Program-made: the position numbers and the translations under genes
Source of the DNA: Polytrichum commune
Lineage: Eukaryota; Streptophyta; Polytrichopsida; Polytrichales; Polytrichaceae
Direction of reading: 5' to 3'
Assembly: GCA_950295325.1 (NCBI GenBank)
Contig: OX485803.1
Location: forward strand, 16,058,001 to 16,122,000
DNA: 64,000 nucleotides
The notes under the pieces: generated by a model
Told to the model about the DNA's origin: nothing
What the model saw: only the letters and a program-made list of their open reading frames with translations
Databases searched by the model: none
Shown here: positions 48,935 to 59,698 of the stretch, one piece after another
Layout of the letters: each line of letters begins with the position of its first letter
Numbering within the stretch: the first letter of the stretch is position 1

Positions 48935-50450
48935 AATAGGTAGATAGGTAGGTAGGCAGAATGTTCCTCAATCCAACATACATCTATTCAAGAAGGTTCA
49001 AAAATTCGGCCTTGGCGATACAACTTGACAGCTGCAATAATTACGGCGACTCTGTGTTTGTGTTGTATGCAACAAAGCTTCTCGTCCATAACGTCGTGAC
49101 CGGGGTGTGGATCGGAGCTTCGCATCTCCCTGTGTAACCACGTCTATGAGAACTTTCAGGAGTTTTGTTTCAAGCTGAGCTTCAACATGATGGCATGAAA
49201 TAGGTAGGTCGGTGGGCGGGCAGGTAGGTAGGTAGAATGCTCCTCGATCCAGCATACATCTATCCGAGAAGGTTCAAAAATTCGTCCTTGGCAATACAAC
49301 TTGACAGCTGCAATTACGGCGACTCTGTGTTTGTGTTGTGTGCAACAAAGCTTCTCGTCCATAACGTCGTGACCGGGGTGTGGAGCTTCGCATTTCCCCC
49401 TGTAACCACGTCTGTGAGAACTTTCAGGAGTTTTGTTTCGAGCCAAGGTTGAACATGGTGGCATGAAATAGGTAGGTAGGTGGGCAGGCAAAATGCTCCT
49501 CGATCCAATATACATCTATTCGAGAAGGTCCAAAAATTTGTCCATGACGATGTTTCGTGTGTCAACATTTCTATATGCACGAAAGGAGAAGCAACTAAGT
49601 TTTGTATCAGCGCAAAGTTGTTTATGAACTTAGTTGCCTTGGCGATATAACTTGACAGCTGCAATTACAGTGACTCCGTGTTTGTGTTGTATGCAACCGA
49701 GCTTCTCGTCCATAACGTCGCGACCGGAGCGTGGAGCTTCGCATCCCCCCATGTAACCACGTCTGTGAGAATTTTCAAGAGTTTTGTTTCAAGCCGAAGT
49801 TGAACATAGTGGCATGAAATAGGTAGGTAGGTAGGTAGGTAGGTAGGCACAATTTTCCTCAATCCAACATACATCTATTCAAGAAGGTCCAAAAATTTTG
49901 TCCATGGCGATATTTCATGTGCCAAGATTTCTATATGCATCGTTGTTCTTGGATAGGAGAAGCAATTCAGTTTTGTATTAGGAAAAGTTGTTTATGAACT
50001 TAGTTGCCTTGGCGATACAACTTGACAGCTCCAAATTACGGCGACTCCGTGATCGTGTTGTATGCAACAAAGCTTCCCGTCCATAACGTCGCAATTGGGG
50101 TGTGGAGCTTCACACCCCCGAGTAACCACAATCTTGAGATTTTTCAAGAGTTTTGTTTTAAAGCGAGTTTGAACGTGGATAGGTAGGTAGAATGGTGCTT
50201 AATCCAACATATACATTTATTTAAGAAAGTTTCAAAAATCGTCCATATCGACATTTCATTGTTCTATGCCAAAATTCTATATGAATCATTGCTCTTGGAC
50301 AAGAGATGTGCCCAATAGCAGGTATTTAGGTTTGTAAAGGATAAGTTTATCTATGAACTTAGTTGGCTCGACGATGCAACTTTGATAGCTACAATCACGG
50401 CAATTTCGTGTATTCATGTATAAGGTTGGTAGGAATGAGAGTTGCTTGCC
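48935..50450 (+). repeat. Tandem array of decayed copies of the F-box gene's last exon
   Basis: Five further copies follow the real exon. An ACAACTTGACAGCTGCAAT-like anchor, matching 48762 in the exon, recurs at about 49020, 49298, 49648, 50018 and 50374. The period is about 260-370 bp. Each copy continues with GCAACAAAGCTTCTCGTCC, a TGGAGCTTC block, a GAGTTTTGTTT block, a GGTAGGTAGG microsatellite where the exon's stop region lies, and CATACATCTATTC. Copies 2-5 resemble each other more than the functional exon. They keep a readable ATKL-LVHNV stretch but carry frameshifts and stops. The last copy is truncated. Confidence 0.85.
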
Positions 50451-51002
50451 CATTTGGGCATATGGTGGACATAAACCCTGCACAAACACCTACCTTTTGG
50501 TATAAAGTGGGCAAGTATATGCTTGAAGATGGTAACCTTGAAAAAAACATATTTGTGGCTAATTGGCAAAGAGAGACAAACGGTCATTATATTTGTAAAT
50601 GGGTACAACGGATGTCAAAGGATAGGTTTGGAAAGGTATACATGGAAGATGTGAATTTAAAAAGGGACAAAAAGTCAATCCTATAATTCAATTCCAATTA
50701 GTGATTATTGAGTGGTTGAAATGGATATGAAAGGATTAGGAATGTGAAGTTTGGGGGATGTGGAGGATTTCACACAAACAACACTTATGTCAGACATTGG
50801 AAACAATTACCAAATTAAGAAATTAAAACCAAATGCTTATGTAAGAGATTATGCTCAAGTTGCTCAGTTACCTCTCCTTTTCACATGTAACACGATATTC
50901 AATATTTTGAGAGAGTGGGATCCTCTCAAAATAATATTGGCCATTTGGACACCTAAAAGTCATGTTAGGTTGATAAATACTAGATTATACTTCAAACGTG
51001 TG
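50451..51002. other. Unassigned region
   Basis: Two adjacent plus frames, ending at 50686 and 51017, are longer than chance in AT-rich DNA but carry no domain I recognise. They may be transposon coding debris. Confidence 0.3.
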
Positions 51003-51358
51003 GTTTTCATTAAATGAGAGTATGTTAAGCTGGGAAATCGACTCATTTAGGTTCAGTCGGCCTAAATGAGGACAATATTTTGTCAATTTAGGTTGAGTCG
51101 ACCTAAATGAGGACATTATGTTGTCAGTTTAGGTTGAGTCGACCTAAATGAGGACAATTATGTTAGTCAATTTAGATTGAGTCGACCTAAATGAGGACAA
51201 TATGTTAGTCAATTTAGGTTGAGTCGGCCTAAATGAGGACAATATGTTAGTCAATTTAGGTTGAATCGACCTAAATGAGGACAATATGTTGTCAATTTAG
51301 GTTGAGTCGACCTAAATGAGTCGATTTCCCAGCTGAACATACTCTCATTTTAATGGAA
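51003..51358. mobile_element. Foldback element made of palindromic 40-bp tandem units
   Basis: The outer ends are imperfect inverted repeats of about 45-50 bp. GAGAGTATGTTAAGCTGGG at the left is mirrored by CCCAGCTGAACATACTCTC at the right. Between them lie about seven direct units of 40-42 bp. Each is centred on a palindrome TTTAGGTTGAGTCGACCTAAA-like core (with TCGGCC or TCGACC variants) joined by TGAGGACAATATGTTGTCAA spacers. No coding sequence is present. The structure is self-complementary at two scales. Confidence 0.82.
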
Positions 51359-52711
51359 ACTACAACGGAATTTACAGCGGAATTTATAGCGGAAAATCAA
51401 ATGTTATTTTTTTACTTGTACTCTACAACTTTCCAGTGGTTTTCATTTCATTCTTGGATTAATAGTTTGCTTTATGTACTCTCAACTCACTGGAAAACTC
51501 TCATTTTAATGAATATTGTGTTATGTCCTTAGCGTTACAATGGGAAACACCTAAATAAGAGATATAAAGAATGTTTGAATGATTCACGTGAACACATCGA
51601 AGCAACTTGTTGATAGGTGTTATGAGGGTGGAGGCCACTTTAGTCTAACTTTATTCCTTTCGGAAATGGAGGTCTTGTACAATGTTTTGTCACGACAACA
51701 TGTGACGAAATATCCGATGCCTTACAACCACCCCCACCAATCGGGGCACCCTAATGAATGCCATGACACCAAGTGTGCACTTTGTACATGGACACCATGG
51801 TGTATGAAGTACGACAATGTGTGGAAATGAGATGCAAAGTAAGCGTCACCTAGGATACACGATTTCACTGGCAATTATTGTATAGACACTTGTTTTTCAG
51901 ATACTTTCATGACAATTAGCTTAGCATGGCCCATACCATCATAACATCCTTCATCCAAGAGAAATTACTTTCATTTTCTTTTATTTGAACGCTCACTAAA
52001 TCATCTCAAAGCTATAATGCCAACACTACAAGAATTGCGGAATATTACCATTGCGTCGCTTCCATTAACATATTCTAAAATCTATGAACATGGATTGAAA
52101 TCCTACTATTTTAGTAGATCTTAAAATGAAATAGTGGACGAAGACAATATAACCAATGATAAAACCACCTAATCTCCATAGTGCAAGATCGGACTGAAAA
52201 TCCCATATCTTAGTACCAATGAAGTTGCAGTTTTATGTGAGCATTGATGTAACCGATTCTTGGGCCCACTTAAGAAGACTATGCACTTGAAAAATATAAA
52301 GATAGGTCACATTCAAGTGTACATTATTGTGTAATAATCTTGTATTGATAATGCTCTTTGTTGTTGAAATTGTCACAGGCACACGAATGTCATGGCATTT
52401 GGTGGCCAACTTTCTACGTATAAAGATGCACAAACAATTGGATGCACGTTGAATGTGTATCCATGCATGTACCTTATTACTATGCAACCCATAACATTAT
52501 TCAGTTGCACGGTTGAGTTCCATTGTTTATTTAGACTTTGACATGGGCATCTGCTATCTTACCTTCATGGGAAGAAACTTGGAAAATAAGAAGAAACTAA
52601 TGTTGGTACGAATAATGAATAGTGTTAGTTTGAATAGTAAGAATATTCTGAATAATGTTAGTGTTTTCAATGATATCGCTTCTATTAATACTGCTTTTAG
52701 GGAATATTTTT
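51359..52711. other. Intergenic, no gene recognised
   Basis: An extra fragment CTCTCATTTTAATG near 51500 resembles the outer end of the preceding foldback element, suggesting a second broken copy. Otherwise I see nothing to annotate. Confidence 0.4.
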
Positions 52712-52790
52712 GGGATGAACAATGTGTGCTACAAATATTCTTGGGATGAACAATGTGTGCTACAAATATTCTTGGGATGAACAATATTTT
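52712..52790. repeat. 31-bp tandem repeat, about 2.5 copies
   Basis: The unit TGGGATGAACAATGTGTGCT followed by ACAAATATTCT is repeated exactly twice and then begins a third time. The exact identity indicates a recent duplication. Confidence 0.85.
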
Positions 52791-53071
52791 TTGCCCATAG
52801 TGTCAGGAGTATAACTCCACTCGAATTTCCAAGTTCAGCATGAATGTGTGAAGAGTAAATGAATATTCTCACTTTGTTCGAGGGGCCACAAAATAATATT
52901 GGCGTATTCCAGGGTCACGGAGCCAACCCACATGGTTGAATAATGTTATGCCAAGAGCTACTTTTAGTGGCTGAAAAATGAGTTGGGGTATCCAAGTTTC
53001 ATGTTGATCATACAAGTGCGTTGTATTTTTGTTGCCCACATGTTTCTCGTTTGATATTTTTTTTACACTTA

Positions 53072-53471
53072 GGGTCGGTTTAGACTATGGTGAAGAAGTG
53101 CATTGGTCAAGAATTTTAGGGGAATGGAGCAATATGATTGACTACAAAATGGGTTCTTCACCGTCCAGGGTTTACACTACAACCAAGACTTCTCCAGTGG
53201 AGAACATCCAGCATGGATGAAATAAGTGAGAAGCTTGCCAACATGGCAACACTTTTTTGCTAGGGAATTTTTCCAAAGATCAAGTTTCTTGGGCAACCTC
53301 AAACCATCGGACAAGAAACTTGACCTCCAAAGAACTCCAACTTGAGAGTCTTTTTCTTCATCTGATTTACCATCTTGTCTACCAAACCAACCGTTGCCTC
53401 AAATATCATTGTATTGGGCTAAAATTCTTGATCAACTAATGCACTTCTTCACTGTAGTCTAAACTTGGCCC
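53072..53471. mobile_element. Tourist-like MITE, 400 bp
   Basis: It is flanked by TTA on both sides (53069-53071 and 53472-53474). The left end GGGTCGGTTTAGACTATGG and the inverted right end GGGCCAAGTTTAGACTACAG continue with an identical TGAAGAAGTGCATT. The interior is non-coding. The TTA duplication and GGG start place it with the elements at 13342 and 47282, though the internal sequence differs. Confidence 0.82.
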
Positions 53472-53474
53472 TTA

Positions 53475-54175
53475 TATCAACCCATCAGCCCATCTTGAAT
53501 GTCAAGTTGCAAGTTTGACGTAGAAACAACGAATGCATGTAATGTGTTAATGGAAGCACCACCCAACATTACTAGGTATTGACTTGTGTCATATTCTAAG
53601 GGCAATTTACATTAGAGAAAGGTTTACAGTGTTAGATAGTCTCAAGCCTTTCTTCTCCCAACTTGATCGTCATGTTGGTATTACTTGTTATTGTACAAAG
53701 GTTACTACATTTTAACTCCACCTTCGTACACTTTTCTTAGACTTGTCGTATAAACTAAGATCGTTAAACACAACAAATCGAGTGTCGTCATCAACATCAA
53801 TTAGTAAAATAAAATAGCAAACTAATATGCTAAACAACCACCTCTTCAAGTGCCCCCACTAGCAGATAAGGAGCCCCTCCAATCGGCTAGGAACAAACAC
53901 ACTCAGCGGTAGAGTTGTTGAACATGATGAAGTTGTTGCTACATCTATACATATCCAATTGGTTAGTGGTAATCTAAGGAATTAAACTCATGATGGAGAA
54001 AGTAATCCAAGAACTGTAGGCTGGGTGCAATGTGAGCCCCATCCTTAATCGCCTTCAACAATTTATGTTGAATTCTTGGATAACTCTTTCAATGTGATTT
54101 TCAATCCCATAAACTTTCCAACCAACTAAATAATAACTTCACCACTAAAACATGTGGTAAACATCCACAAAATCT
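53475..54175. other. Region beyond the retroelement 3' end, no LTR found
   Basis: This is where a 3' LTR would be expected for the minus-strand element. None of the landmarks of the 62-kb LTR occurs here. Either the 3' end was lost or later insertions replaced it. No gene was recognised. Confidence 0.45.
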
Positions 54176-55750
54176 TCAATCATGACCATTAACGGCCATG
54201 GAATGAGAGGCTTTCCGACAACGAGGACAAACCCAATTGCCAGAACGAAGAGTCAAAAGGGGAGGTGTCAAACATGCCATGTGCCATCCACATTGACATT
54301 GGTCGCACAATAACATTGTTGCAGCTCCTTTCTTCTCTCCACAAACATAACAAGGCAGACCCTGTGGTACAACCGCCAACTCGGGATGCACAGAGCAGTC
54401 GATGGGAAGGTGACATGGAGCACAATTCTTTGAATGCTCACGACATTCCCGTCCATCTTTGCCTTCAAGCAATAATATACCACTTGGCAAGACATCTTTT
54501 ACCCGCAAAATCGTGCGCCCAGCCTTGACATCCAATGTCGTAGGCGCCTCCCATTGCAAGTAAACATAATCCCCCTTGGAAAATCTACGAACCTGAGGTC
54601 GATAAGCTCCACTGCGGATCCGGGCATACCGTAATGTATCACGATGCTGAGCAATATTTAAGTTCTCTATGGCCATAGGCATAGCCTTTTGGAAGAACTT
54701 TGCTCGGTCATGAAGACATTGAGCCCAAACATCTGGATCATCCAAATTTACCACGGGAGCCAATTTCTCTTGCACCGAGCTAGGTAAAATTGGTTCCCGT
54801 CCATACAAGAGTTGGTATGGACTATAGGATGCCAAAGATGTTTGCCGGCTGAAACGATAACCCATTGCTATCCATGGTAACATCAAGTCCCAATCGCGAT
54901 GGTCGCCATGAAGCAATCCATACTTCCACAAACCACGCTTAACCGTCTGAACAACTCGTTCAGCTAAACCATCTACCTCAGGGTGATCTCTGGAAGTTGT
55001 CCGATGATCAATCAAAGCCTTGATACACAAAGCCTCGAAAGATCCAAGAAATTCTCTCCCTTAATCCGTCAACACCTCTGCAAGTGCTCCAAACCGTGCC
55101 AAAACTCTATCAAGAAATGCCATAGCCGCCAATTCTGAGGAATTTTGGGGAAGAGCCACGAGTTCAATCCACTTACTAAAATGCTCCACCATCACAAGCA
55201 CATACTTGGAACCACGTGGAGTGATAGTAAGCGGTCCGGCAAAATCCAAAGACCAACGATATCCCAAGCCCATAATAGGTAAAGGCTGAAGTTGAGGTGA
55301 CAAAGTATTAAAACTTGACCTGACCCGGTCACATACTTCACACCGAGAAACATAAGTGACAACCTGTTGATACATACCAGTCCACCAATATTGGTTGCGC
55401 AATATAGAGTGTGTCATTTGCACTCCAAAATGTCCAAGCTCCTCGTGCACTTGGCGCACTAAAGAAGCTCTTTGATCTGGCCTTGGAACGATGCGCCTTC
55501 TTCCGTTCGGCCACACACGAAACAACAAGCCGTTTGCCCAACGAAACCTTGTTATTCGATGGCTAACTCTATCTTGCTCCATAGCAGATAGTCCAAGAGG
55601 AAATATCCCTTGTTGAAGTTTGTGCAAGACCGCCTGGTCTTCCCACACATCACTAACAACAAGAGATTTATCAACCTCCTCATCTTGTTCTTCCACAAGG
55701 ATCTCAGCAGCCAATCCTGACATATTGTGAGATATGTGGCAGCATGCCAA
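54176..55750 (-). pseudogene. Integrase with C-terminal PHD finger (broken)
   Basis: The upstream frame (55061-55750) holds the zinc-binding HHCC region (HELGHFG, then CEVCD) and the first two catalytic acidic residues (SLDFAGPL and VLTD). An in-frame stop directly follows VLTD. The next frame (54176-55030) resumes in the same phase with the third catalytic residue, in HPEVDGLAERVVQ. It continues with a basic C-terminal domain (RFSKGDYVYLQW, then ILRVKDVLPSG) and ends in a PHD finger. Integrase inserts the cDNA copy into the genome. The single stop could be read through or be a point mutation. Confidence 0.82.
54218..54352 (-). other. PHD finger at the C-terminus of the integrase
   Basis: Residues 227-271 of the last frame have Cys227-x2-Cys230-x11-Cys242-x2-Cys245-x4-His250-x2-Cys253-x14-Cys268-x2-Cys271, a complete C4HC3 pattern. 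The Trp two residues before the seventh ligand (NWVCPRC) is present, as in true PHD fingers. PHD fingers usually bind the histone H3 tail. In chromoviruses a chromodomain occupies this place. No stop lies between the integrase core's second half and this domain, so it is a real fusion. A RING or FYVE finger is excluded by the spacing. Confidence 0.83.
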
Positions 55751-57304
55751 TCCGGCACTGCCTCACGATCACAATCTCCATGCCACCTGGCTCCAGTTAA
55801 ATCCTCATCTGAAGGACTTGGATTGCGAGACAATCCGTCTGCATCTAAGTTGGCAATTCCTGCTCGGTGAACAACTTCAAAATCATATTCATGAAGTAAC
55901 AATGCCCACCTAGCAAGTTTTCCGGTGAGCTTATCTGATTCCATAAGCCATTTTAAAGGCGATGATCAGTCACCAAAGTAAATTTTTGCCCATACAAATA
56001 AGGTCGAAAATGTGCAATGGCCCAAACGGCCGCCAAGGCCTCGCCTTCATAAGAAGAATAATTAGATTCAGCACTATTATTGCTTCTAGATGTATAAGCC
56101 ACCACATATTTCTTTCCCTCTTCATCTTTCAGTGTCAATACCGCTCCCAATCCTACTGCACTCCAATCCGTGTGCAATTGAAAAGCTCTAGACACATCCG
56201 GGCGTCGAAGCACTGGCGCTGAACCGAGCTTCTGCTTCAATGTATCAAATGCTTGTTGTTGTTCCCGACTCCAAATCCATGGTTGGTCTTTCCCCGTGAG
56301 AATGGTAAGAGGTTTGGCAATCAAACTAAAGTTTTTGACAAACCTCCTATAATAATTTATCAATCCTAGAAATGCACGAAGCCGTGGTACAACACTAGAT
56401 GCGGGAATTTTGTGCAAAGCATCCACCTTTGCCTGTTGCACACCAAGACCGCCAGGAACAATCATGTGGCCTAAATAGGGCAATTGATCATGGAAAAACT
56501 TACATTTTCCATGATGTAAACGGAGTCCCCACCGTTGAAGTTGTTCAAATACCGCTTGCAAATGTCTCACATGATCATATGCACTATTACTAAAGATGAT
56601 AACATCATCAATGTAACATCTAGCAAACGGCAAACCAGTTAATAATTGGTCCATCACACCCTGAAATTCAGCTGGTGCATTCTTGAGACCAAATGGCAGA
56701 AATTTCCAATGATAAAGTTGATCCTTGCCATCTTTATCAATTCCCCAAAATGCGGTCTTCACCCGATCACCCAACAACAAAGGTAATTGGTGATAACCAG
56801 CCTCAAATCCATAGTACTGAAGATTCTAGAAAATCCCAGTGCATCAAACAACTTCTCCGGCATCGGCATTGGATATCGATCCAACTTGGTCTTGCGGTTG
56901 ACTGGACGATAATCACCACACATCCGTTTTTCCGTCTAGTTGCCAAAGATATCCTTCTTTGACGACATAACCGTAGCACAAGCATACTCTCCATTGAAGA
57001 GTTCAATCAATTCCGCTACCAATAACTCTTGACATAGAGTTTGAACACCCAACCTTTCAGAGGTACTAAGTCGGTACGGCCGTCTGAAAATAGGATGGTC
57101 GTCCTCAAGTTGAATACGAACATGTTTACCTTTATATCCTTCAAGATCATGAAGACTAAAGGCAAAACAATTACGGTAAGAGCTAATAAATGCCCGTACC
57201 TTTCGTGCTTCGGCACCAGTAAGCTTTGGCCCCACTTCAATTGGCCAATCGTCAAACTCCGTGGTTTCCTTCTTCATAGAAGGATTGCCACTTGGTGCCA
57301 ACAC
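55751..57304 (-). pseudogene. Reverse transcriptase and RNase H (broken)
   Basis: The N-terminal RT part (56936-57304) has the typical FRRPYRLS stretch. A stop follows, then a short open stretch with MCGDYRPVN in the same phase, then another stop near 56829. The main part (55953-56780) holds FLPFGLKNAPAEF and the catalytic YIDD box. It then has RNase H signatures: LHTDWSAVGLGAVL, with the first acidic residue, and SYEGEALAAVWAI. The RNase H end (HRAGIANLDADGLSRNP) is on the next frame (55552-55944), after a frame change near 55950. This order and the YIDD box are typical of Ty3/Gypsy. Confidence 0.85.
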
Positions 57305-57658
57305 AGCCTGTGATTGCTAGTCCGTGGAGAGGGCAATACCTTTGCCCCCATCATCTGCACTTGAATCCAAATGCGTATCCTCTCCACTACAATCAGTTTG
57401 TGTAGCTAAATAGCTACCCACAGATGAAGTATCACCAAGAAATACAAGTGGAAACATTTTATGGGCCTCCAACTTCCCAAACTCTTGGGCCAAAGCCGAA
57501 AAAACACGTTGGGCTCGAAGCTCTTCCGCAACATGAAGTTTCAAAGGAAATAATCCCTCGCTGTCATTGACCTCAATGTGATCCTTGGATTGCGGCTCCA
57601 TTGCCCCCAGACCATTGTTCTCTGCCCTCAGAGTAAGCAATTGGTCATCCATACGTTG

Positions 57659-58630
57659 TTGAGCAGCAAGACAAATTCCAATTATCCACACAATGCTGTT
57701 AAGATCCATAGCTTGCCCCAATAGGAAACGTCTCTGACCTTCCTGAAGCCCGTGAGCAGCCGTGGTACCTGTAAGAAAACCCATGGCACGTTCCCGCTCA
57801 TCTGCCATAGGCTCCTCATAAGTTTGGAATTTTGAATCCCAAACCATGCCAGGTCCACGAGATCGAAATACAAAAGACTGTGGATATGTCACAAAAATAG
57901 GTAGTGCACCTCTCGGAATGCCCACCTTATTAATTAATGCAAATGGCAAGGTATCATCCTTGGTAACTGCCAAGGAAACACGATGATCATCTAAAATGTC
58001 ATCCACCTTGCGATCCATAAGGCGGGGAATGCGGGCAATCGCCGCTGAAAGCACCCAAGGTGATACCAAGTTGGTCCAAAATCAACGAGGCCGATGAGCA
58101 AAGGATCCCTAAGATGCAGCATCCAGAAATTTTGGAGTATCCAGAATTTGGTTAATGTACTCACCATCCTTCACCACTTTGTGCCGGGTATCACCCAATA
58201 ATGGTACATTTTCGAAAATATATTGGCGTAGTTGATTGGTGGTTAAACCACCATTGCGTCAATCGCATCAAATCAGCAAACAAACTAGACCTAGGATCAT
58301 CCAATCCCTGGCCAGTTCCTGCCCGCGAATGGCCTTGACAAGGCCATCCTGCAATAATCAAATCCACGTGGCCTAATCTTCTCAAATCCTCATCACTAAT
58401 CATAGTGACATCTTGAGGAAGTTGACCACAACATCCATGACTGGCAGAGGCTGACAATTATGCGGGGTATCTCAACAACAATTGTTGGATGTGGTGTCGG
58501 ACGGCTCTGTTGGCTACATACCCATTGTCCACATGAATATATCGCCAAACTATAATTCCAGCTTCCAACACTGCCGCCAAACCTGTGCCAATGCCTCCAA
58601 AGATCTCCACAAGGACAATACCTTCAGGTG
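57659..58630 (-). pseudogene. Cytosine-5 DNA methyltransferase domain inside pol (broken)
   Basis: Motifs appear in canonical order over about 324 codons, the size of a complete catalytic domain. Motif I is VEIFGGIGTGLAAVLEAG (SAM binding, about 58610). Next comes an acidic HVDN turn, then motif IV DLIIAGWPCQGHSRAG with the catalytic Cys (about 58340). Motif VI FENVP (about 58210) lies in a shifted frame. Motif VIII, an RPR-then-FW-N stretch (about 58080), is split by a stop. Motifs IX/X are ERERAMGF and QRRFLLGQAMDLN (about 57700). Breaks: a TAA at 58458, a one-base shift near 58230, and TAG and TGA near 58110 and 58085. The unpermuted order argues against DRM; PCQ resembles DNMT1/CMT/bacterial enzymes, while the C-terminal part recalls DNMT3/DRM. 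Confidence 0.82.
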
Positions 58631-58959
58631 ATGGTTGCCAACGAATGGGTTGAGCAAAAGAAAATGAGGATGAAGTTGGAGGTGCCTCTCCAAGCTCCAA
58701 ATCCGCTACAATGTGTCGACAATGGTCGGATAACTCCTTAGGAGTTCGCCATGGTGGAGGTGGATCCTTGAAATGTCGAGCAGGAATTTGAAAAGATGGT
58801 AAAAATTGTTGTTCTGCCGCATTACAAGTGTAGTCCATTGTTTCCTCCAATAAAACTGGAGCACAAGGTAAATCTGCAACTAAACCGCTGCAACCAAACA
58901 TTGCGTCCGCAACCATAGTCATAGCAATGGCTGCAAATGTGACGGGAATAAATACCTTC

Positions 58960-59698
58960 CTGCCATCTCCAGTGGACCATCCCGGTCTAATCCATGCCTC
59001 TTCCGTCCAATTATCCAAACCAAAGCCAAGTGGGTAAAGAGCTTGCTGACCAACAAGTATATCATAGTTGGTAGCATTAGTAACAACACACTTCATTGAC
59101 AAATGAATGTAAGTAGGCCCTGCCCCCACATGAAAAATCAAACATAGAGGTGCCTTGGTGTAACCTGTTGCACGTTCAGTGCCCCTACTGAAGTCACAAT
59201 AGTGAATGGACAAGGATCCAAGCTTGCTGGCGTCAATCCAAGACTATCAGCAAGTCCTTTGCCAATCATAACCGGTTGAGCACTGGAATCCATCATAACT
59301 CTCAGTGGTGTAGCACGGATAGTGGGCATATCCGTGCGTGAAACGACAAACAAAGATTTGTCGTTCATCAGCCGTACAACTCCAGGTCGCAAATTATGCC
59401 GTTCGCGAGCAGGCCTTGCAGAAATATCTGCAAGATATGCCGCTCCCGACGCATAATTCGAAAATGACGTATCCACTGCTGAAATTGATGCTGGAGGAAT
59501 ATCAGTTTGCTTACCAAAAGCAATGATCGCCGCATCCGCAAGACCCGCTCGCAAATTGGCTAAGTCCTCCACCTCCTCAGCCACAGGTACGTCAACAACA
59601 GCTTGGAATACTTGAAGGGATGGCAAATCCGCCTTACCTTCTAACATTCTCCCAGCTAAATGAAAAACTGCAGCAGGCTTCAAATCCGGAGCCATCAA
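58960..59698 (-). pseudogene. Retroviral-type aspartic protease (broken)
   Basis: The first half (59138-59698) ends with PLRVMMDSSAQPVMIGKGLADSLGL, which matches the active-site loop of retroelement proteases. It has DSS in place of the usual D-T/S-G. The second half (from 59213 in another frame) has YDILVGQQALYPLGF, the conserved strand after the flap. A frame change near 59150 separates the halves. Protease matures the gag-pol polyprotein. The DSS triad is either a family variant or a mutation in this copy. Confidence 0.65.

Noticed and set aside
48498-48983. Minus-strand frames over the F-box exon and array (also 49156-49515 and 49314-49664)
   Set aside because: They recur because the exon copies recur. 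The YLPTYL-type runs are the GGTA microsatellite read backwards.
52500-54175. A 3' LTR for the minus-strand retroelement
   Set aside because: Looked for the AATCCAAGAGTGCAAG and AAGACTTGACTTG landmarks; none is present, so no 3' LTR is claimed.
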